64,000 nt of DNA. It comes from Thermococcus gammatolerans EJ3. Lineage in GTDB: Archaea > Methanobacteriota_B > Thermococci > Thermococcales > Thermococcaceae. The notes beneath the pieces were generated by a model. The model ran no database searches, had not been told where the DNA came from, and was given only the letters and a program-made list of their open reading frames with translations. Position numbers and translations under genes: made by a program. Shown in pieces: positions 1-7,311 of the stretch (the first letter of the stretch is position 1; every line of letters begins with the position of its first letter). The stretch covers positions 1,981,439-2,045,438 of the forward strand of contig NC_012804.1 of the NCBI RefSeq assembly GCF_000022365.1, read 5' to 3'.

Positions 1-77
1 CGCTCTACTTCAGGCAGGTCTTCTCCGGCGTGCCGGTGAGGATGGCTCTTCTGGGTCTAACGCTGGGGGTGCTCTGA
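1..77 (+). CDS. pyrB: Aspartate carbamoyltransferase catalytic chain, C-terminal end (partial)
   Basis: Only the last 24 codons are in the window, reading in frame from base 3 to the TGA at 75-77. The peptide contains YFRQVFSGVPVRMALL, which is the typical C-terminus of PyrB, the catalytic subunit that joins carbamoyl phosphate and aspartate in pyrimidine synthesis. The call is supported by pyrI, the regulatory chain, directly downstream. The stop lies inside a 14-nt sequence (65-78) that recurs at 200-213 just before pyrI. Confidence 0.85.
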   Translation, partial: LYFRQVFSGVPVRMALLGLTLGVL

Positions 78-213
78 ATGAAGACAAGTTTGAGGGCGCA
101 TCCCCTTCAAAACTCTGGAGGGGATGCATGGAGAGTTTGGAGTGTTGGTAAGACCCCAAATATTTTCCGCCAGCGCTTTGCGGAGCAAAGGGCTGTTACG
201 GGGGTGCTCTGAA
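65..213 (+). repeat. 135-bp insertion between pyrB and pyrI flanked by a 14-nt direct repeat
   Basis: The sequence GGGGGTGCTCTGAA occurs at 65-78 and again at 200-213, exactly 135 bases apart, and both copies are followed at once by an ATG. Between them lies an open frame from ATG 78 to TGA 212 (44 codons), so the insertion is a multiple of three. The interior has a strong hairpin near 172-197 (CTTTGC/GCAAAG around GGA, extended by flanking pairs) and a GCATCCCC/GGGGATGC inverted pair at 98-105 and 120-127. In the simplest ancestral state pyrB would end directly at the pyrI start. I infer insertion with duplication of the junction; whether the 44-residue frame is translated is unknown. Confidence 0.6.
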
Positions 214-669
214 ATGCCCGAGCTGAAGGTTGAGGTAATCCCCGAAGGGACAGTCATAGACCACATTCCGGCCGGAAAGTGGCTCAAGGTCATCGAAATC
301 CTTGGATTAACCAAGCCGAACGGGGGAACGCTGCTGATAGCCTCGAACGTCCCCAGCAAGAAGCTCGGAAGGAAGGACATCGTAAAAGTTGAGGGAAGGT
401 ATTTGAGCGAGGAAGAGGTCAACAAGATTGCCCTCATCGCGCCTGACGCCACCGTTAACATCGTCAGGGACTACAAGATAGTGGAGAAGTTCAAGGTCTC
501 GATTCCAGACGAGATAGTGGGAATCCTCACCTGCCCAAATCCAAACTGCGTCAGCAACCACGAGTACGTGAGGCCGCGCTTCAAGGTCGAGAGCAGGGAG
601 CCGCTCAAGCTCCGCTGCCACTACTGCGAGAGAACGATTGAAGGGGAAGAGATAATCGGGAACCTTTAG
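214..669 (+). CDS. pyrI: Aspartate carbamoyltransferase regulatory chain
   Basis: This 151-residue protein is the regulatory subunit that pairs with PyrB and gives allosteric control by nucleotides. The N-terminal effector domain contains GTVIDHIPAGKWLKVIEILG and the C-terminal zinc domain has four cysteines arranged as CPNPNC and CHYC, as in the PyrI family. The ATG at 214 is chosen because it sits just after GGGGGTG and gives the standard family start MPELKVEVIPEG; an open frame runs further upstream to 124 but that part is not PyrI-like. It lies downstream of pyrB, separated by the 135-bp insertion. Confidence 0.95.
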   Translation: MPELKVEVIPEGTVIDHIPAGKWLKVIEILGLTKPNGGTLLIASNVPSKKLGRKDIVKVEGRYLSEEEVNKIALIAPDATVNIVRDYKIVEKFKVSIPDEIVGILTCPNPNCVSNHEYVRPRFKVESREPLKLRCHYCERTIEGEEIIGNL

Positions 670-699
670 CTTTTTAACCTCCTCGTCTTTTCTATTTCG

Positions 700-1512
700 A
701 TGATTCCCCCAACGGTCGAGGACGTATCAAAATTAGTTCGGGAGATAAGGCTTGAGCACGGCCTTCCAGAGAGCCCCTTCAGGATAGACGAGGTTCGCTA
801 CGACCCAAGGGGGGACAAGCTCTTCATAATAGCCCACGACAGGACTGACAAGAGCGTTATCATCGGCAACAGCCTCGTCATCGGAAAGCTCCGGGAGAGG
901 CTCGGAGTCAAGCAGGTTACGGTTTACTCAAACCTCGACCTTGAAATTAAGAGGAGAAAGCTCAATGAGGTGGAAAAACTCGTAAAGGGGACGGAGCTTG
1001 GGTTCCTAATGCCGATAATCGAGGCAGAGCGGAGGTTTCCACCGAGGGAATGGCCTGAAGTTAGAGGAAACCTGAAAACGCTCGTCTTCCTGAGCTTCTC
1101 CGCCAAACCACTCCTCGGCTTTGCCAGGGCTCTCAAGCTCCCCTACGAGGCAGTCGGACTGAGATATACTTTTCCAAGGCTCGAGTATGAGGCCGTTGAA
1201 GGGAACCTTAGGGAGCTGTTCTTCCCGGACGAGGACAAGCTCGTGAGAATCGCGGGGGAAAGGGGCGCAAAGCTTGTCTTAGCGGATTTTCCATTCTCGC
1301 TAAACGAGAGGGAGGAGGTTTACCTCCTCAATCCTTTCAGGCTTCTCCACATCGGCTTCTTCGAGCTGAAATATCTTTTTGGCTTCGAATTCCCCACGAT
1401 GGTCGATGAGGAAGCCCTCCTTGAGTTCGTCGCGAAACTCACCTACGACGGCCTCATGGAGTCCACAGATGGGGCCAAGGTTGTATGGCGCTACTGGAGG
1501 CGGAGGAGATGA
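700..1512 (+). CDS. Conserved hypothetical protein, 270 residues
   Basis: I do not recognise a named family. The protein is soluble-looking, charged and without a signal peptide. It begins MIPPTVEDVSKLVREI and contains the hydrophobic strand-like stretch VIIGNSLVIGKLRERLGVKQ, a central part rich in Pro/Arg, and a basic end WRYWRRRR. Its stop overlaps the start of the next gene (ATGA at 1509-1512), so the two are probably translated together. The leader between pyrI and this gene (670-699) is short and AT-rich, which leaves room for a small promoter. The function cannot be stated from the sequence. Confidence 0.8.
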   Translation: MIPPTVEDVSKLVREIRLEHGLPESPFRIDEVRYDPRGDKLFIIAHDRTDKSVIIGNSLVIGKLRERLGVKQVTVYSNLDLEIKRRKLNEVEKLVKGTELGFLMPIIEAERRFPPREWPEVRGNLKTLVFLSFSAKPLLGFARALKLPYEAVGLRYTFPRLEYEAVEGNLRELFFPDEDKLVRIAGERGAKLVLADFPFSLNEREEVYLLNPFRLLHIGFFELKYLFGFEFPTMVDEEALLEFVAKLTYDGLMESTDGAKVVWRYWRRRR

Positions 1513-2084
1513 TAATCGGAGTCGTTGGAAAGATTGCCGCTGGGAAAACTACCGTTGCCAGGTTTTTCGAGGAGAAGGGCTTCTGCAGGGTCTCGTGCAG
1601 TGACCCTCTTATAGACCTCCTTACTCACAACGTTTCCGACTACTCCTGGATTCCGGAACTGCCCGAGAAGGCCGAGCCGACGCGCGAGAAACTCATAGAG
1701 TTCGGGAAGTACCTGAAGGACAAATACGGCGGGGACATATTGATTCGCCTCGCCGTTGACAAGAAGAGGAACTGCGAAAAGGTCGTCATAGACGGCGTCC
1801 GCTCGCGGGAGGAAATCGAGGCGATAAAAAGGCTCGGTGGAAAGGTCATCTACGTCGAAGCCAAACCCGAGATAAGGTTCGAACGCCTGATGAGGAGGAA
1901 GGCCAGCAAGGACAAGGGAATCAAGACATTCGAAGACTTTAGGGCGATGGACGACGCCGAGGAGAGGCTTTATCACACGAGCGAGCTGAAGGAATTGGCT
2001 GACTATGTCATAGTCAACGAGGGAACCCTTGAGGAGCTGAGGGAGAAGGTGGAGCGGATTATTGAGGAGCTGAGCAAGGCTTAA
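1509..2084 (+). CDS. P-loop nucleotide kinase-like protein (UPF0200 family)
   Basis: A 191-residue P-loop NTPase. The Walker A motif GKIAAGKT is at residues 7-14, and the overall pattern resembles adenylate and dephospho-CoA kinases: MIIGVVGKIAAGKTT at the start, SCSDPLIDLL, then VVIDGVRSREEIE and VIYVEAKPEIRFERLMRR. These match my memory of the archaeal UPF0200 family, whose substrate is not established. The ATG at 1509 overlaps the stop of the upstream gene and follows GGAGGAG; the frame is open upstream to 1485 but that part belongs to the coding region of the neighbour. A nucleotide kinase role is inference. Confidence 0.85.
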   Translation: MIIGVVGKIAAGKTTVARFFEEKGFCRVSCSDPLIDLLTHNVSDYSWIPELPEKAEPTREKLIEFGKYLKDKYGGDILIRLAVDKKRNCEKVVIDGVRSREEIEAIKRLGGKVIYVEAKPEIRFERLMRRKASKDKGIKTFEDFRAMDDAEERLYHTSELKELADYVIVNEGTLEELREKVERIIEELSKA

Positions 2085-2117
2085 AGGGAGTTAGGGGTAA
2101 AGGAAGTTAGTGGGAAC

Positions 2118-2309
2118 ATGGAGGTTGTTGAGGCGGTTTACGAGAACGATGTGCTGAGGCCTCTGAAGAAGCTAAACCTGCCGGAACACACGAGGGTGAG
2201 GATAGTAATAACTCCCGACATTGACGAGATAATCGACTCCATGCTCATCAGAAAGGTCGAAAAAATCAACTACAAGCGCCTTAAGGAGGCGTACTATGAG
2301 TCGCTCTGA
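2118..2309 (+). CDS. VapB-type antitoxin, AF2212-like (DUF104)
   Basis: This 63-residue protein begins MEVVEAVYENDVLRPLKKLN and continues with the beta-strand RVRIVITPDI, the hallmark of the AF2212-like (DUF104) antitoxins that pair with PIN-domain VapC toxins. The helical C-terminus, which would bind the toxin, ends at the TGA 2307-2309. The next open frame starts inside it at 2296 and codes only for the end of a PIN toxin, so this antitoxin appears to be an orphan. Confidence 0.8.
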   Translation: MEVVEAVYENDVLRPLKKLNLPEHTRVRIVITPDIDEIIDSMLIRKVEKINYKRLKEAYYESL

Positions 2310-2442
2310 GATTGAGGGGAAGTATCAACTGCTTCCCAACGATGCCCCCATCGTTGCAACCTGCGTGGAACACGAGATTGAGCGCATTCTAACCTTTGAC
2401 TCGGATTTCGAGAAGGTTCCTCTGATAAAAGTTATCGGGTGA
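2296..2442 (+). pseudogene. VapC (PIN-domain toxin) remnant, C-terminal part only
   Basis: A 48-codon frame from ATG 2296 to TGA 2440-2442. After a short unrelated start it reads YQLLPNDAPIVATCVE and ILTFDSDFEKV, which are the C-terminal motifs of PIN-domain ribonucleases (NDAxIVATC and TFDxDF). The N-terminal half, with the first catalytic aspartate and the VDTN-type strand, is missing; a normal VapC has about 130-140 residues. An internal deletion of roughly 80-90 codons is the simplest explanation. It overlaps the antitoxin stop at 2307-2309. The product should be inactive as a nuclease. Confidence 0.8.
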
Positions 2443-2447
2443 TTACC

Positions 2448-3023
2448 GTGAACCTCCTAATCATCGCCCCCTGCCTGTTAAGCCCGTTCTACGTCTACCG
2501 CGGGCCGAAGGAGAAGGAATACATGACGGCAAGAGAGCTAAGGAAGCTGGTTGGAGAGCTCGGCGACGAGTGGCATGTTCTGGCTTATCCATGCCCCGAG
2601 TTCGAGCTAATCGGCTGGCCAAGGCCCCCGATGGGAAGGGAGAGCTTTGAGAGACTCGGCATGCGCGAGAGAGTTCAGGTCGTAGCGGACTTCATAGGGA
2701 GGGTTCTAACTGAAGAAAAGCCGGAGCGGGTGGTCTTCGTCGGCGTTAAGGGCTCCCCAACCTGCGGTGTCTTCCACACGACCTCGAACGACCCCGATTC
2801 CTTCGACTACGGCCTGATTCCGGCGTTCTTCTACATGGACAAGGGGAAGAGACTTGATGAGAGTAGGAAAGTCGTTGAGAAATTCGGATTTGAAGTTAAG
2901 ACAGGGCCAGGACTGCTCTTCGAGGAGCTCATGGAGCGCTTCCCGGAGGCTGAGTTCATGGAGTTCGACAAGGACGACATCGAGGGAAGTACGGAAAGGC
3001 TCAGGAGAGCCATAATGGGTTAA
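2448..3023 (+). CDS. DUF523-like protein
   Basis: This 191-residue protein has the pattern of DUF523 (the family that includes 2-thiouracil desulfurase TudS): [13 protein letters not shown] near the N-terminus, [15 protein letters not shown] about residue 48, then a [10 protein letters not shown] motif and a following [12 protein letters not shown]. The three spaced cysteines fit the Fe-S ligands of that family. The GTG at 2448 is preferred because GGGTGA lies five bases upstream; GTG 2439 is an alternative. It ends head-on with glmM, the two stops overlapping at 3020-3023. The substrate is unknown; a desulfurase role is inference from a distant pattern match. Confidence 0.65.
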   Translation: MNLLIIAPCLLSPFYVYRGPKEKEYMTARELRKLVGELGDEWHVLAYPCPEFELIGWPRPPMGRESFERLGMRERVQVVADFIGRVLTEEKPERVVFVGVKGSPTCGVFHTTSNDPDSFDYGLIPAFFYMDKGKRLDESRKVVEKFGFEVKTGPGLLFEELMERFPEAEFMEFDKDDIEGSTERLRRAIMG

Positions 3024-4369
3024 GCCCTCCTCACAGCCTCTTTTACCAGCTTTTCAGCCTTCTCCATCAGCTCCTTTGCCTTATCCTCCGTGTGGGCCTC
3101 GAGGGTTATGCGCATTATCGGCTCGGTTCCGCTCGGCCTGAACAGAATCCACCAGTCGGAGTTCTCAATCCTTATTCCATCAATATCAATCAGCTTCTCA
3201 TAGTCGAAGCTCTTCAAAGCCTCCTTCGCTATGATTTCCATCGCCTTAGCTTTCTTCTCGTTGGGGCAGGGTACCTTCGCCCTTAGAGTTACGTAGCGTG
3301 GAACTTCCCGGGCGAGCTCGCTTATAGGCCCGAGCCTGTCTATCATCTCGAGGACGAGTGCCCCCGCGAAGATTCCATCGGGGGTTAAGTTCCACTGGGG
3401 GATTATCCACGTCCCGCTCGGCTCGCCACCGAAGATTCCCCCGTGTTTAGCCAGTTCATCGGCTACTGCCACGTCTCCAACGCGCGTCCTTATAACTTCC
3501 CCGCCTAAAGGCCGGACGTAGTCGTCCAGAGCGAAGCCGGCATCGACGGTGGTGACTATTTTGCCCTTCCCGAACTTTCTGAGCATGTAGCCGGCTATGA
3601 GGGAGAGCATGACCTCGTACTCGACGAAGTTTCCCTCGTCGTCAACGACCCCAATCCTGTCGGCGTCCCCGTCGTGCGCTATCCCAACGTCCGCTTTCAT
3701 GACCCTAACGGTTTTCGCCAGCCCTGAGAGGCTCTTCGCGTTCGGCTCGAGCTCCCTCACAAAGAAACCGCTCGGGTGGGAGTTGAGCGAAATAACTTTA
3801 TTGCCCAGCTCGCGCTGGAGGTAGGGACTTAAAATGCTCCCAGCACCGTTGCCGGAATCAACGACAACTGTGTAGGAATCGTTGAGCTTCACCATCTCGA
3901 GGGCCTTCCTTATGTACTCCTCCCTGGGGTCGGCCCTTCTGAGCGTCCCAATCTCGTTCCAGGGAACTTTTCTAAAGTTTCCGGATTCGAGAATTCTCTC
4001 AAGCTCGGCCTCCATGTCGGGGGTGTAGGCCATTCCGTTGGACTGCCACACCTTTATCCCGTTGTATTCCGGCGGGTTATGGCTTGCGGTTATCGTAACG
4101 CCCGCATCGGCTTCGTAGAGCTTTATTGCAAAGCCCGTGAGCGGTGTGGGGGCGAGGCCTATGTCTATCACCTCAACGCCCGTGCTGAGAAGTCCGCTGA
4201 TTAAAGCCGACTTGAGGGTCTCACTGCTCGTTCTCGTGTCCATTCCAACGACGACCCTTCCTCCCCCAAGATAAGTCCCGACAGCCTTTCCGACCTTCAG
4301 TGCCAGCTCGGGGGTAACGCACTCGTTGAAGAGTCCCCTGATTCCGCTCGTGCCGAAGTATCTGCCCAT
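3020..4369 (-). CDS. glmM: Phosphoglucosamine/phosphomannose mutase family enzyme
   Basis: A 449-residue alpha-D-phosphohexomutase. The phosphoserine loop [11 protein letters not shown] (Ser about 96), the metal-binding loop DGDADRIG (233-240), the sugar-binding GGEPSGTW and the C-terminal phosphate-binding [10 protein letters not shown] are all intact and in the usual order. Such enzymes convert hexose 6-phosphates to 1-phosphates, feeding UDP-GlcNAc or GDP-mannose synthesis. The ATG at 4369 follows GGTGG by a normal distance; a GTG at 4378 is also possible. Family knowledge cannot separate glucosamine from mannose substrates by motifs alone, and Thermococcales carry several paralogues. Confidence 0.9.
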   Translation of the reverse strand: MGRYFGTSGIRGLFNECVTPELALKVGKAVGTYLGGGRVVVGMDTRTSSETLKSALISGLLSTGVEVIDIGLAPTPLTGFAIKLYEADAGVTITASHNPPEYNGIKVWQSNGMAYTPDMEAELERILESGNFRKVPWNEIGTLRRADPREEYIRKALEMVKLNDSYTVVVDSGNGAGSILSPYLQRELGNKVISLNSHPSGFFVRELEPNAKSLSGLAKTVRVMKADVGIAHDGDADRIGVVDDEGNFVEYEVMLSLIAGYMLRKFGKGKIVTTVDAGFALDDYVRPLGGEVIRTRVGDVAVADELAKHGGIFGGEPSGTWIIPQWNLTPDGIFAGALVLEMIDRLGPISELAREVPRYVTLRAKVPCPNEKKAKAMEIIAKEALKSFDYEKLIDIDGIRIENSDWWILFRPSGTEPIMRITLEAHTEDKAKELMEKAEKLVKEAVRRA

Positions 4370-4455
4370 GGCAACCACCCGTGAGAGTGATGATACTCAC
4401 TGGGGATGGAGAAATATAACGTTTTCTCACGCCACTTCATATTCAGGGAAATTCC

Positions 4456-6162
4456 TCATCTCCTCCGAGTTATTGTAGCCACCAGCAGCGCGAGCAGGGC
4501 AATTATCCCGGGCCCACAGATCACGTCAACCGAAAACCCATCCTCTGTGCCCGTTTCCCCGTCGCTGGAGCCGCCGGATGATCCTGAGCTCGTAAAGCCG
4601 GGGCTTTCGGACGTGGCAGTTGGTGAGTTGGAGGACGTGGCGGGGCCTGTCGAGGTCCCGGTAGCCTCGGACGAGCCAGTCTGGTTGCAGACGTCCGTAA
4701 CGTGGAAATACTCGCTCGGATGGTCGTGAACCCAGACGCTGGGCTTTCCAATCCTGTACCACTCTCCGGTCGGGAAGTCGTCGAACTCGAAAGCCTCCTC
4801 AAACTTACCCTCCGAGTAAAAGGGCACCTTCACGAACTTTACATCATCCTTTCCCAGCTCCACGAAGTTGGGAACCCAAGCGGTTAGCTCTTCTCCCTCC
4901 TCAACGTGATGGACATCGCAGCCGGCGAACTCCATGTTCGGGCCGAGTTTCAGGAGCCGGTCCGGGACGAGGAAGATGACGAAGCCGTCCCCAGCGCGGG
5001 CTATGTAGCGGCTGTGGGGCTGAACGTCGTAGTAGACCCTGAGGATCTCACCGGAGGGGGACATCTTGACGAGCGGGTCGAAGAGAACGTAGTTACCATC
5101 GTCTGCGAGGGCAAATCCCGCAGGAGATTGTCCCTTGTAGAGGGTAGTGTTCCAGAAGCCACCCCAGAGGATGTTCCCCCTTTTATCGAGCTTCATCCAG
5201 ATCGAGGCCCCTCCGTCATACTTCCCGCTTAAACCGTTGGTATAGATCCACCCGTCGGGAACACTGTAGAGCATGGGCCTTCCACCGGAGAGGCTGTTGA
5301 ATCCGCCCATCTCCCAGAGCTCACCGCCATCGATGGCCTGCCTGTACTCCCTGACCCATCTCAGGTTTCCCGTCCCGGGGTCTATGCCTATGAACCCGAG
5401 GTCCGGGCCTCCGGCGGATGAGAAGGCTATCACGACTTCACTTCCGTCGGAACCCACGGCCCAAACGTATTCGTGGATGCTTTCCCTTCCGTAGATGTGG
5501 ACCCACTCGAGGTTCCCGGAGGAGTCGAACTTTATCGCCCCAACGTCGAGGCGGGGGACTATGTGGTCGGTGTCGTAGGGGTCGTCCGGGTCCTTGTGGT
5601 GCATGTGCGCGTAAACCGGAGCCAGCACGATGGCCCCGTCGTCGGTAGGTTGAACCCTGATGCCCCCATAGCCACCGTTGGAGTTCTTGAAGGCCCTGAC
5701 CCAGACCGGGTTCCCCGAGAAGTCGAACTTGACCAGCGTGAACAGCGGGTCTCCACGAATCCAGTCGCTTGGTGCTGAAACGTTGATGACACCGTTCGTC
5801 ATCAAAACGACGTAGATACCGTCCCTCCCCACTCCGATGTCCTGTATGGCCTGGAACTGCCCGGAGGGAAGGTTTAGGGGGAGTTTCTGGCTGAGGCTGA
5901 AGTTCTTCATCCAGAGCACTTCACCCATCGGCGAGAGGTGCACCAGAACGGCCAACCCCGTCCCGTGGCTTCCAAGGAGGTAGTAATCCCCAGAGGTCCC
6001 CGGAATGAATGCCACGGGGTTGTAAACGCTGTCGAACATCGTTTTATCACGCTGGACGCCGTAGACGACCTCCCAGGCGCTGGAAGAGCTAGCAAGGGGC
6101 AAAAAGAGGCCCACGATAATGAAAAATGCGACAAAAATAACGAATTTTCTCATTTTTCTCAT
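4456..6162 (-). CDS. CGP-CTERM surface protein, predicted beta-propeller
   Basis: This 568-residue protein has an N-terminal signal peptide (MRKMRKF followed by a long hydrophobic stretch to about residue 27), a large repetitive domain and a Ser/Thr/Gly-rich stalk, then ends VICGPGIIALLALLVATITRRR. That end is the CGP-CTERM signature of Thermococcales: the CGP motif, a hydrophobic helix and a basic tail, thought to direct processing and lipid anchoring. The body repeats themes such as GEVLWMKNF, GNPVWVRAF, GNLEWVHIYG and GNILWGGFW, which suggest a PQQ-like beta-propeller. It is the last gene of a three-gene leftward set. Ligand and role are unknown. Confidence 0.85.
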   Translation of the reverse strand: MRKMRKFVIFVAFFIIVGLFLPLASSSSAWEVVYGVQRDKTMFDSVYNPVAFIPGTSGDYYLLGSHGTGLAVLVHLSPMGEVLWMKNFSLSQKLPLNLPSGQFQAIQDIGVGRDGIYVVLMTNGVINVSAPSDWIRGDPLFTLVKFDFSGNPVWVRAFKNSNGGYGGIRVQPTDDGAIVLAPVYAHMHHKDPDDPYDTDHIVPRLDVGAIKFDSSGNLEWVHIYGRESIHEYVWAVGSDGSEVVIAFSSAGGPDLGFIGIDPGTGNLRWVREYRQAIDGGELWEMGGFNSLSGGRPMLYSVPDGWIYTNGLSGKYDGGASIWMKLDKRGNILWGGFWNTTLYKGQSPAGFALADDGNYVLFDPLVKMSPSGEILRVYYDVQPHSRYIARAGDGFVIFLVPDRLLKLGPNMEFAGCDVHHVEEGEELTAWVPNFVELGKDDVKFVKVPFYSEGKFEEAFEFDDFPTGEWYRIGKPSVWVHDHPSEYFHVTDVCNQTGSSEATGTSTGPATSSNSPTATSESPGFTSSGSSGGSSDGETGTEDGFSVDVICGPGIIALLALLVATITRRR

Positions 6163-6166
6163 CTCC

Positions 6167-6472
6167 TCAGGGTTTTCCTATTTCAACAACTCTTATTCCC
6201 TTCCCGAACCCCTCAGGTGAGAGCCCCCAGAGTTTCCCGGGGCAGTTGTTCAGACTTTCGTTTCTGTGGGGACAAATGAAGGCTTGGTAATAGTTTACAT
6301 AGTTCGAGCCTTCCCATCCGCCTCCACCGTTGCTGAAGGTTAGTATCAGACCGCGGGATTCAGCCTCTTCCTTCGTTGTTATCGAGGGCAACTGACCCAG
6401 AAACTGGTGGACGGAAACCGGTAGGGTGGGTAAGGGGGTGACCCCCAAGAAAATGGCCATTTTCTTCAGCAT
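6167..6472 (-). CDS. Hypothetical small protein, possibly exported
   Basis: 101 residues from the ATG at 6472, which overlaps the stop of the 43-residue gene upstream (TGATG) and lies four bases from the next start downstream. The first about 25 residues (MLKKMAIFLGVTPLPTLPVS) are hydrophobic with two lysines, so a signal peptide or membrane anchor is plausible. The remainder has a Gly-rich GGGGWEG segment and two cysteines (ICPHRNE, LNNCPG) that could form a disulfide outside the cell. I recognise no family. Tight coupling suggests it works with the CGP-CTERM protein. Confidence 0.65.
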   Translation of the reverse strand: MLKKMAIFLGVTPLPTLPVSVHQFLGQLPSITTKEEAESRGLILTFSNGGGGWEGSNYVNYYQAFICPHRNESLNNCPGKLWGLSPEGFGKGIRVVEIGKP

Positions 6473-6603
6473 CACACCAACCTCCGAAGGAGTCCCAGAA
6501 ACCACCTTGCGAGGGAGAGGAAAATCACAACTGCCCCAATGAGAAGGAGAAGCCCGAGGAGCGGGCCGAGAACGTTGAAGCCCGTGGAGGGTTCGGAGGG
6601 CAT
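6472..6603 (-). CDS. Small single-pass membrane protein, 43 residues
   Basis: A 44-codon frame from ATG 6603 to TGA 6474-6472. It begins MPSEPSTGFNVLG and then has one long hydrophobic helix (PLLGLLLLIGAVVIFLSLA) followed by a basic WFLGLLRRLV tail, so the N-terminus should face outward. Its stop overlaps the start of the following gene (TGATG), which is strong evidence for real translation. It is the first gene after the shared 34-nt leader at 6621-6654. No named family is recognised. Confidence 0.65.
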   Translation of the reverse strand: MPSEPSTGFNVLGPLLGLLLLIGAVVIFLSLARWFLGLLRRLV

Positions 6604-6620
6604 ACACTCACGTCCTGATA

Positions 6621-6654
6621 AACCCATCTCGCGGAAGAGAAAAGCGGGACAGGG
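6621..6654 (-). repeat. 34-nt leader repeat, copy A
   Basis: A perfect 34-nt match to 7204-7237 on the same strand. Read on the minus strand it begins CCCTGTCCCGC and ends GCGAGATGGGTT. It can fold into a small hairpin (TCTC/GAGA closing TTCCGC) inside a CCC/GGG pair. It lies in the expected 5' untranslated leader, about 10 bases after the predicted transcription start and 17 bases before the ATG of the 43-residue gene. Confidence 0.8.
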
Positions 6655-6684
6655 TTTACTTTTCTTACTTGTTACGCATTTTTA

Positions 6685-6700
6685 GGTAATAAACCTTTCG
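6685..6700 (-). promoter_or_regulatory. Predicted promoter (BRE/TATA) shared with copy B
   Basis: On the minus strand this reads CGAAAGGTTTATTACC: a purine-rich BRE followed by the TATA-like TTTATTA. The same arrangement, with a few changes, precedes copy B at 7264-7279, and the upstream GAATTTT tract is shared too. A start about 25 bases downstream would place the 34-nt repeat right at the beginning of the transcript. Confidence 0.55.
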
Positions 6701-6801
6701 CAAAGAAAAATTCAAAATGGACAAACTCAAATGAGCCTTCCCCTAAGATTTTCGCAATGTCAATGTACCTATTCGCTCTTCAAGAGGAGTCGTCATTTCT
6801 T

Positions 6802-7194
6802 TCACTTCTTCACGAGCCTGTATATGCCGACCGAGACCGTGTAGCTCTCAACGTTAACCGGAGCTTTGTAGTCAACTCTCACCTGAAACGGCACGCTGGA
6901 GCCGTATATCAAGCTGTCCGTCTCGGATTCGGTCAAGACGTTACCGTTCTCGTCGAGTATCGTTATCTTCTCGACTGTCCCCTCGCTATCGGCCGTTATC
7001 TTGTACTTTCCAGGCTCGAGCACGTGGCTGAGGTAGAAGACGTCGCCGCTCACGGTTTCAGTCTTGACCTCGACCGGAACCTTGTTGTAAGCTGTTTCGT
7101 AGTAGTACTGCATTCCAAAGATTGCCGCAACCCCGATGAAGAGGAGCAGGAAGAAGCCAACCATCAGTTTCTTCAGGATTCCCAAACTCAACAC
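6802..7194 (-). CDS. Membrane-anchored hypothetical protein
   Basis: Up to 130 residues: a short basic start (SLGILKKL), one hydrophobic helix (MVGFFLLLFIGVAAIFGM) and an external domain of about 100 residues rich in beta-strand patterns, including YLSHVLEPGKYKITADSEG and KITILDENGNVL. The pattern resembles small jelly-roll or pre-peptidase-like extracellular domains; the gene at 23940 has a similar plan. The start is unsure: GTG 7194 overlaps the GGGAGGTG ribosome site, and TTG codons just after it give better spacing. Its promoter and leader duplicate those of the 6603 gene. Confidence 0.75.
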   Translation of the reverse strand: MLSLGILKKLMVGFFLLLFIGVAAIFGMQYYYETAYNKVPVEVKTETVSGDVFYLSHVLEPGKYKITADSEGTVEKITILDENGNVLTESETDSLIYGSSVPFQVRVDYKAPVNVESYTVSVGIYRLVKK

Positions 7195-7203
7195 CTCCCA
7201 AAC

Positions 7204-7237
7204 AACCCATCTCGCGGAAGAGAAAAGCGGGACAGGG
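7204..7237 (-). repeat. 34-nt leader repeat, copy B
   Basis: Identical in all 34 bases to 6621-6654 and in the same position relative to promoter and start codon. It lies in the short leader of the membrane-anchored protein ending at 6802, beginning about six bases after the predicted transcription start. Confidence 0.8.
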
Positions 7238-7263
7238 CCGTTTCTACAACTTACTCGCTCAGG

Positions 7264-7279
7264 GGTAATAAGGCTTTCG
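7264..7279 (-). promoter_or_regulatory. Predicted promoter (BRE/TATA) for the 6802-7194 gene
   Basis: Minus-strand CGAAAGCCTTATTACC, nearly the same as the box at 6685-6700. It is followed about 25 bases later by the second copy of the 34-nt leader. Confidence 0.5.
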
Positions 7280-7311
7280 GAAAAGAAAATTCGAAGAATT
7301 CTGAAGGAAAG

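Noticed and set aside
4380..4410. A possible TGM upstream of glmM (TATCAT... on the minus strand).
   Set aside because: The half-sites do not match TATCAC-N5-GTGATA and the spacing is wrong; only the 38068 site is exact.
4383..4440. A C-box-like GTGATGA at the glmM upstream region as a C/D sRNA.
   Set aside because: No CTGA D box at a fitting distance and no C'/D' pair.
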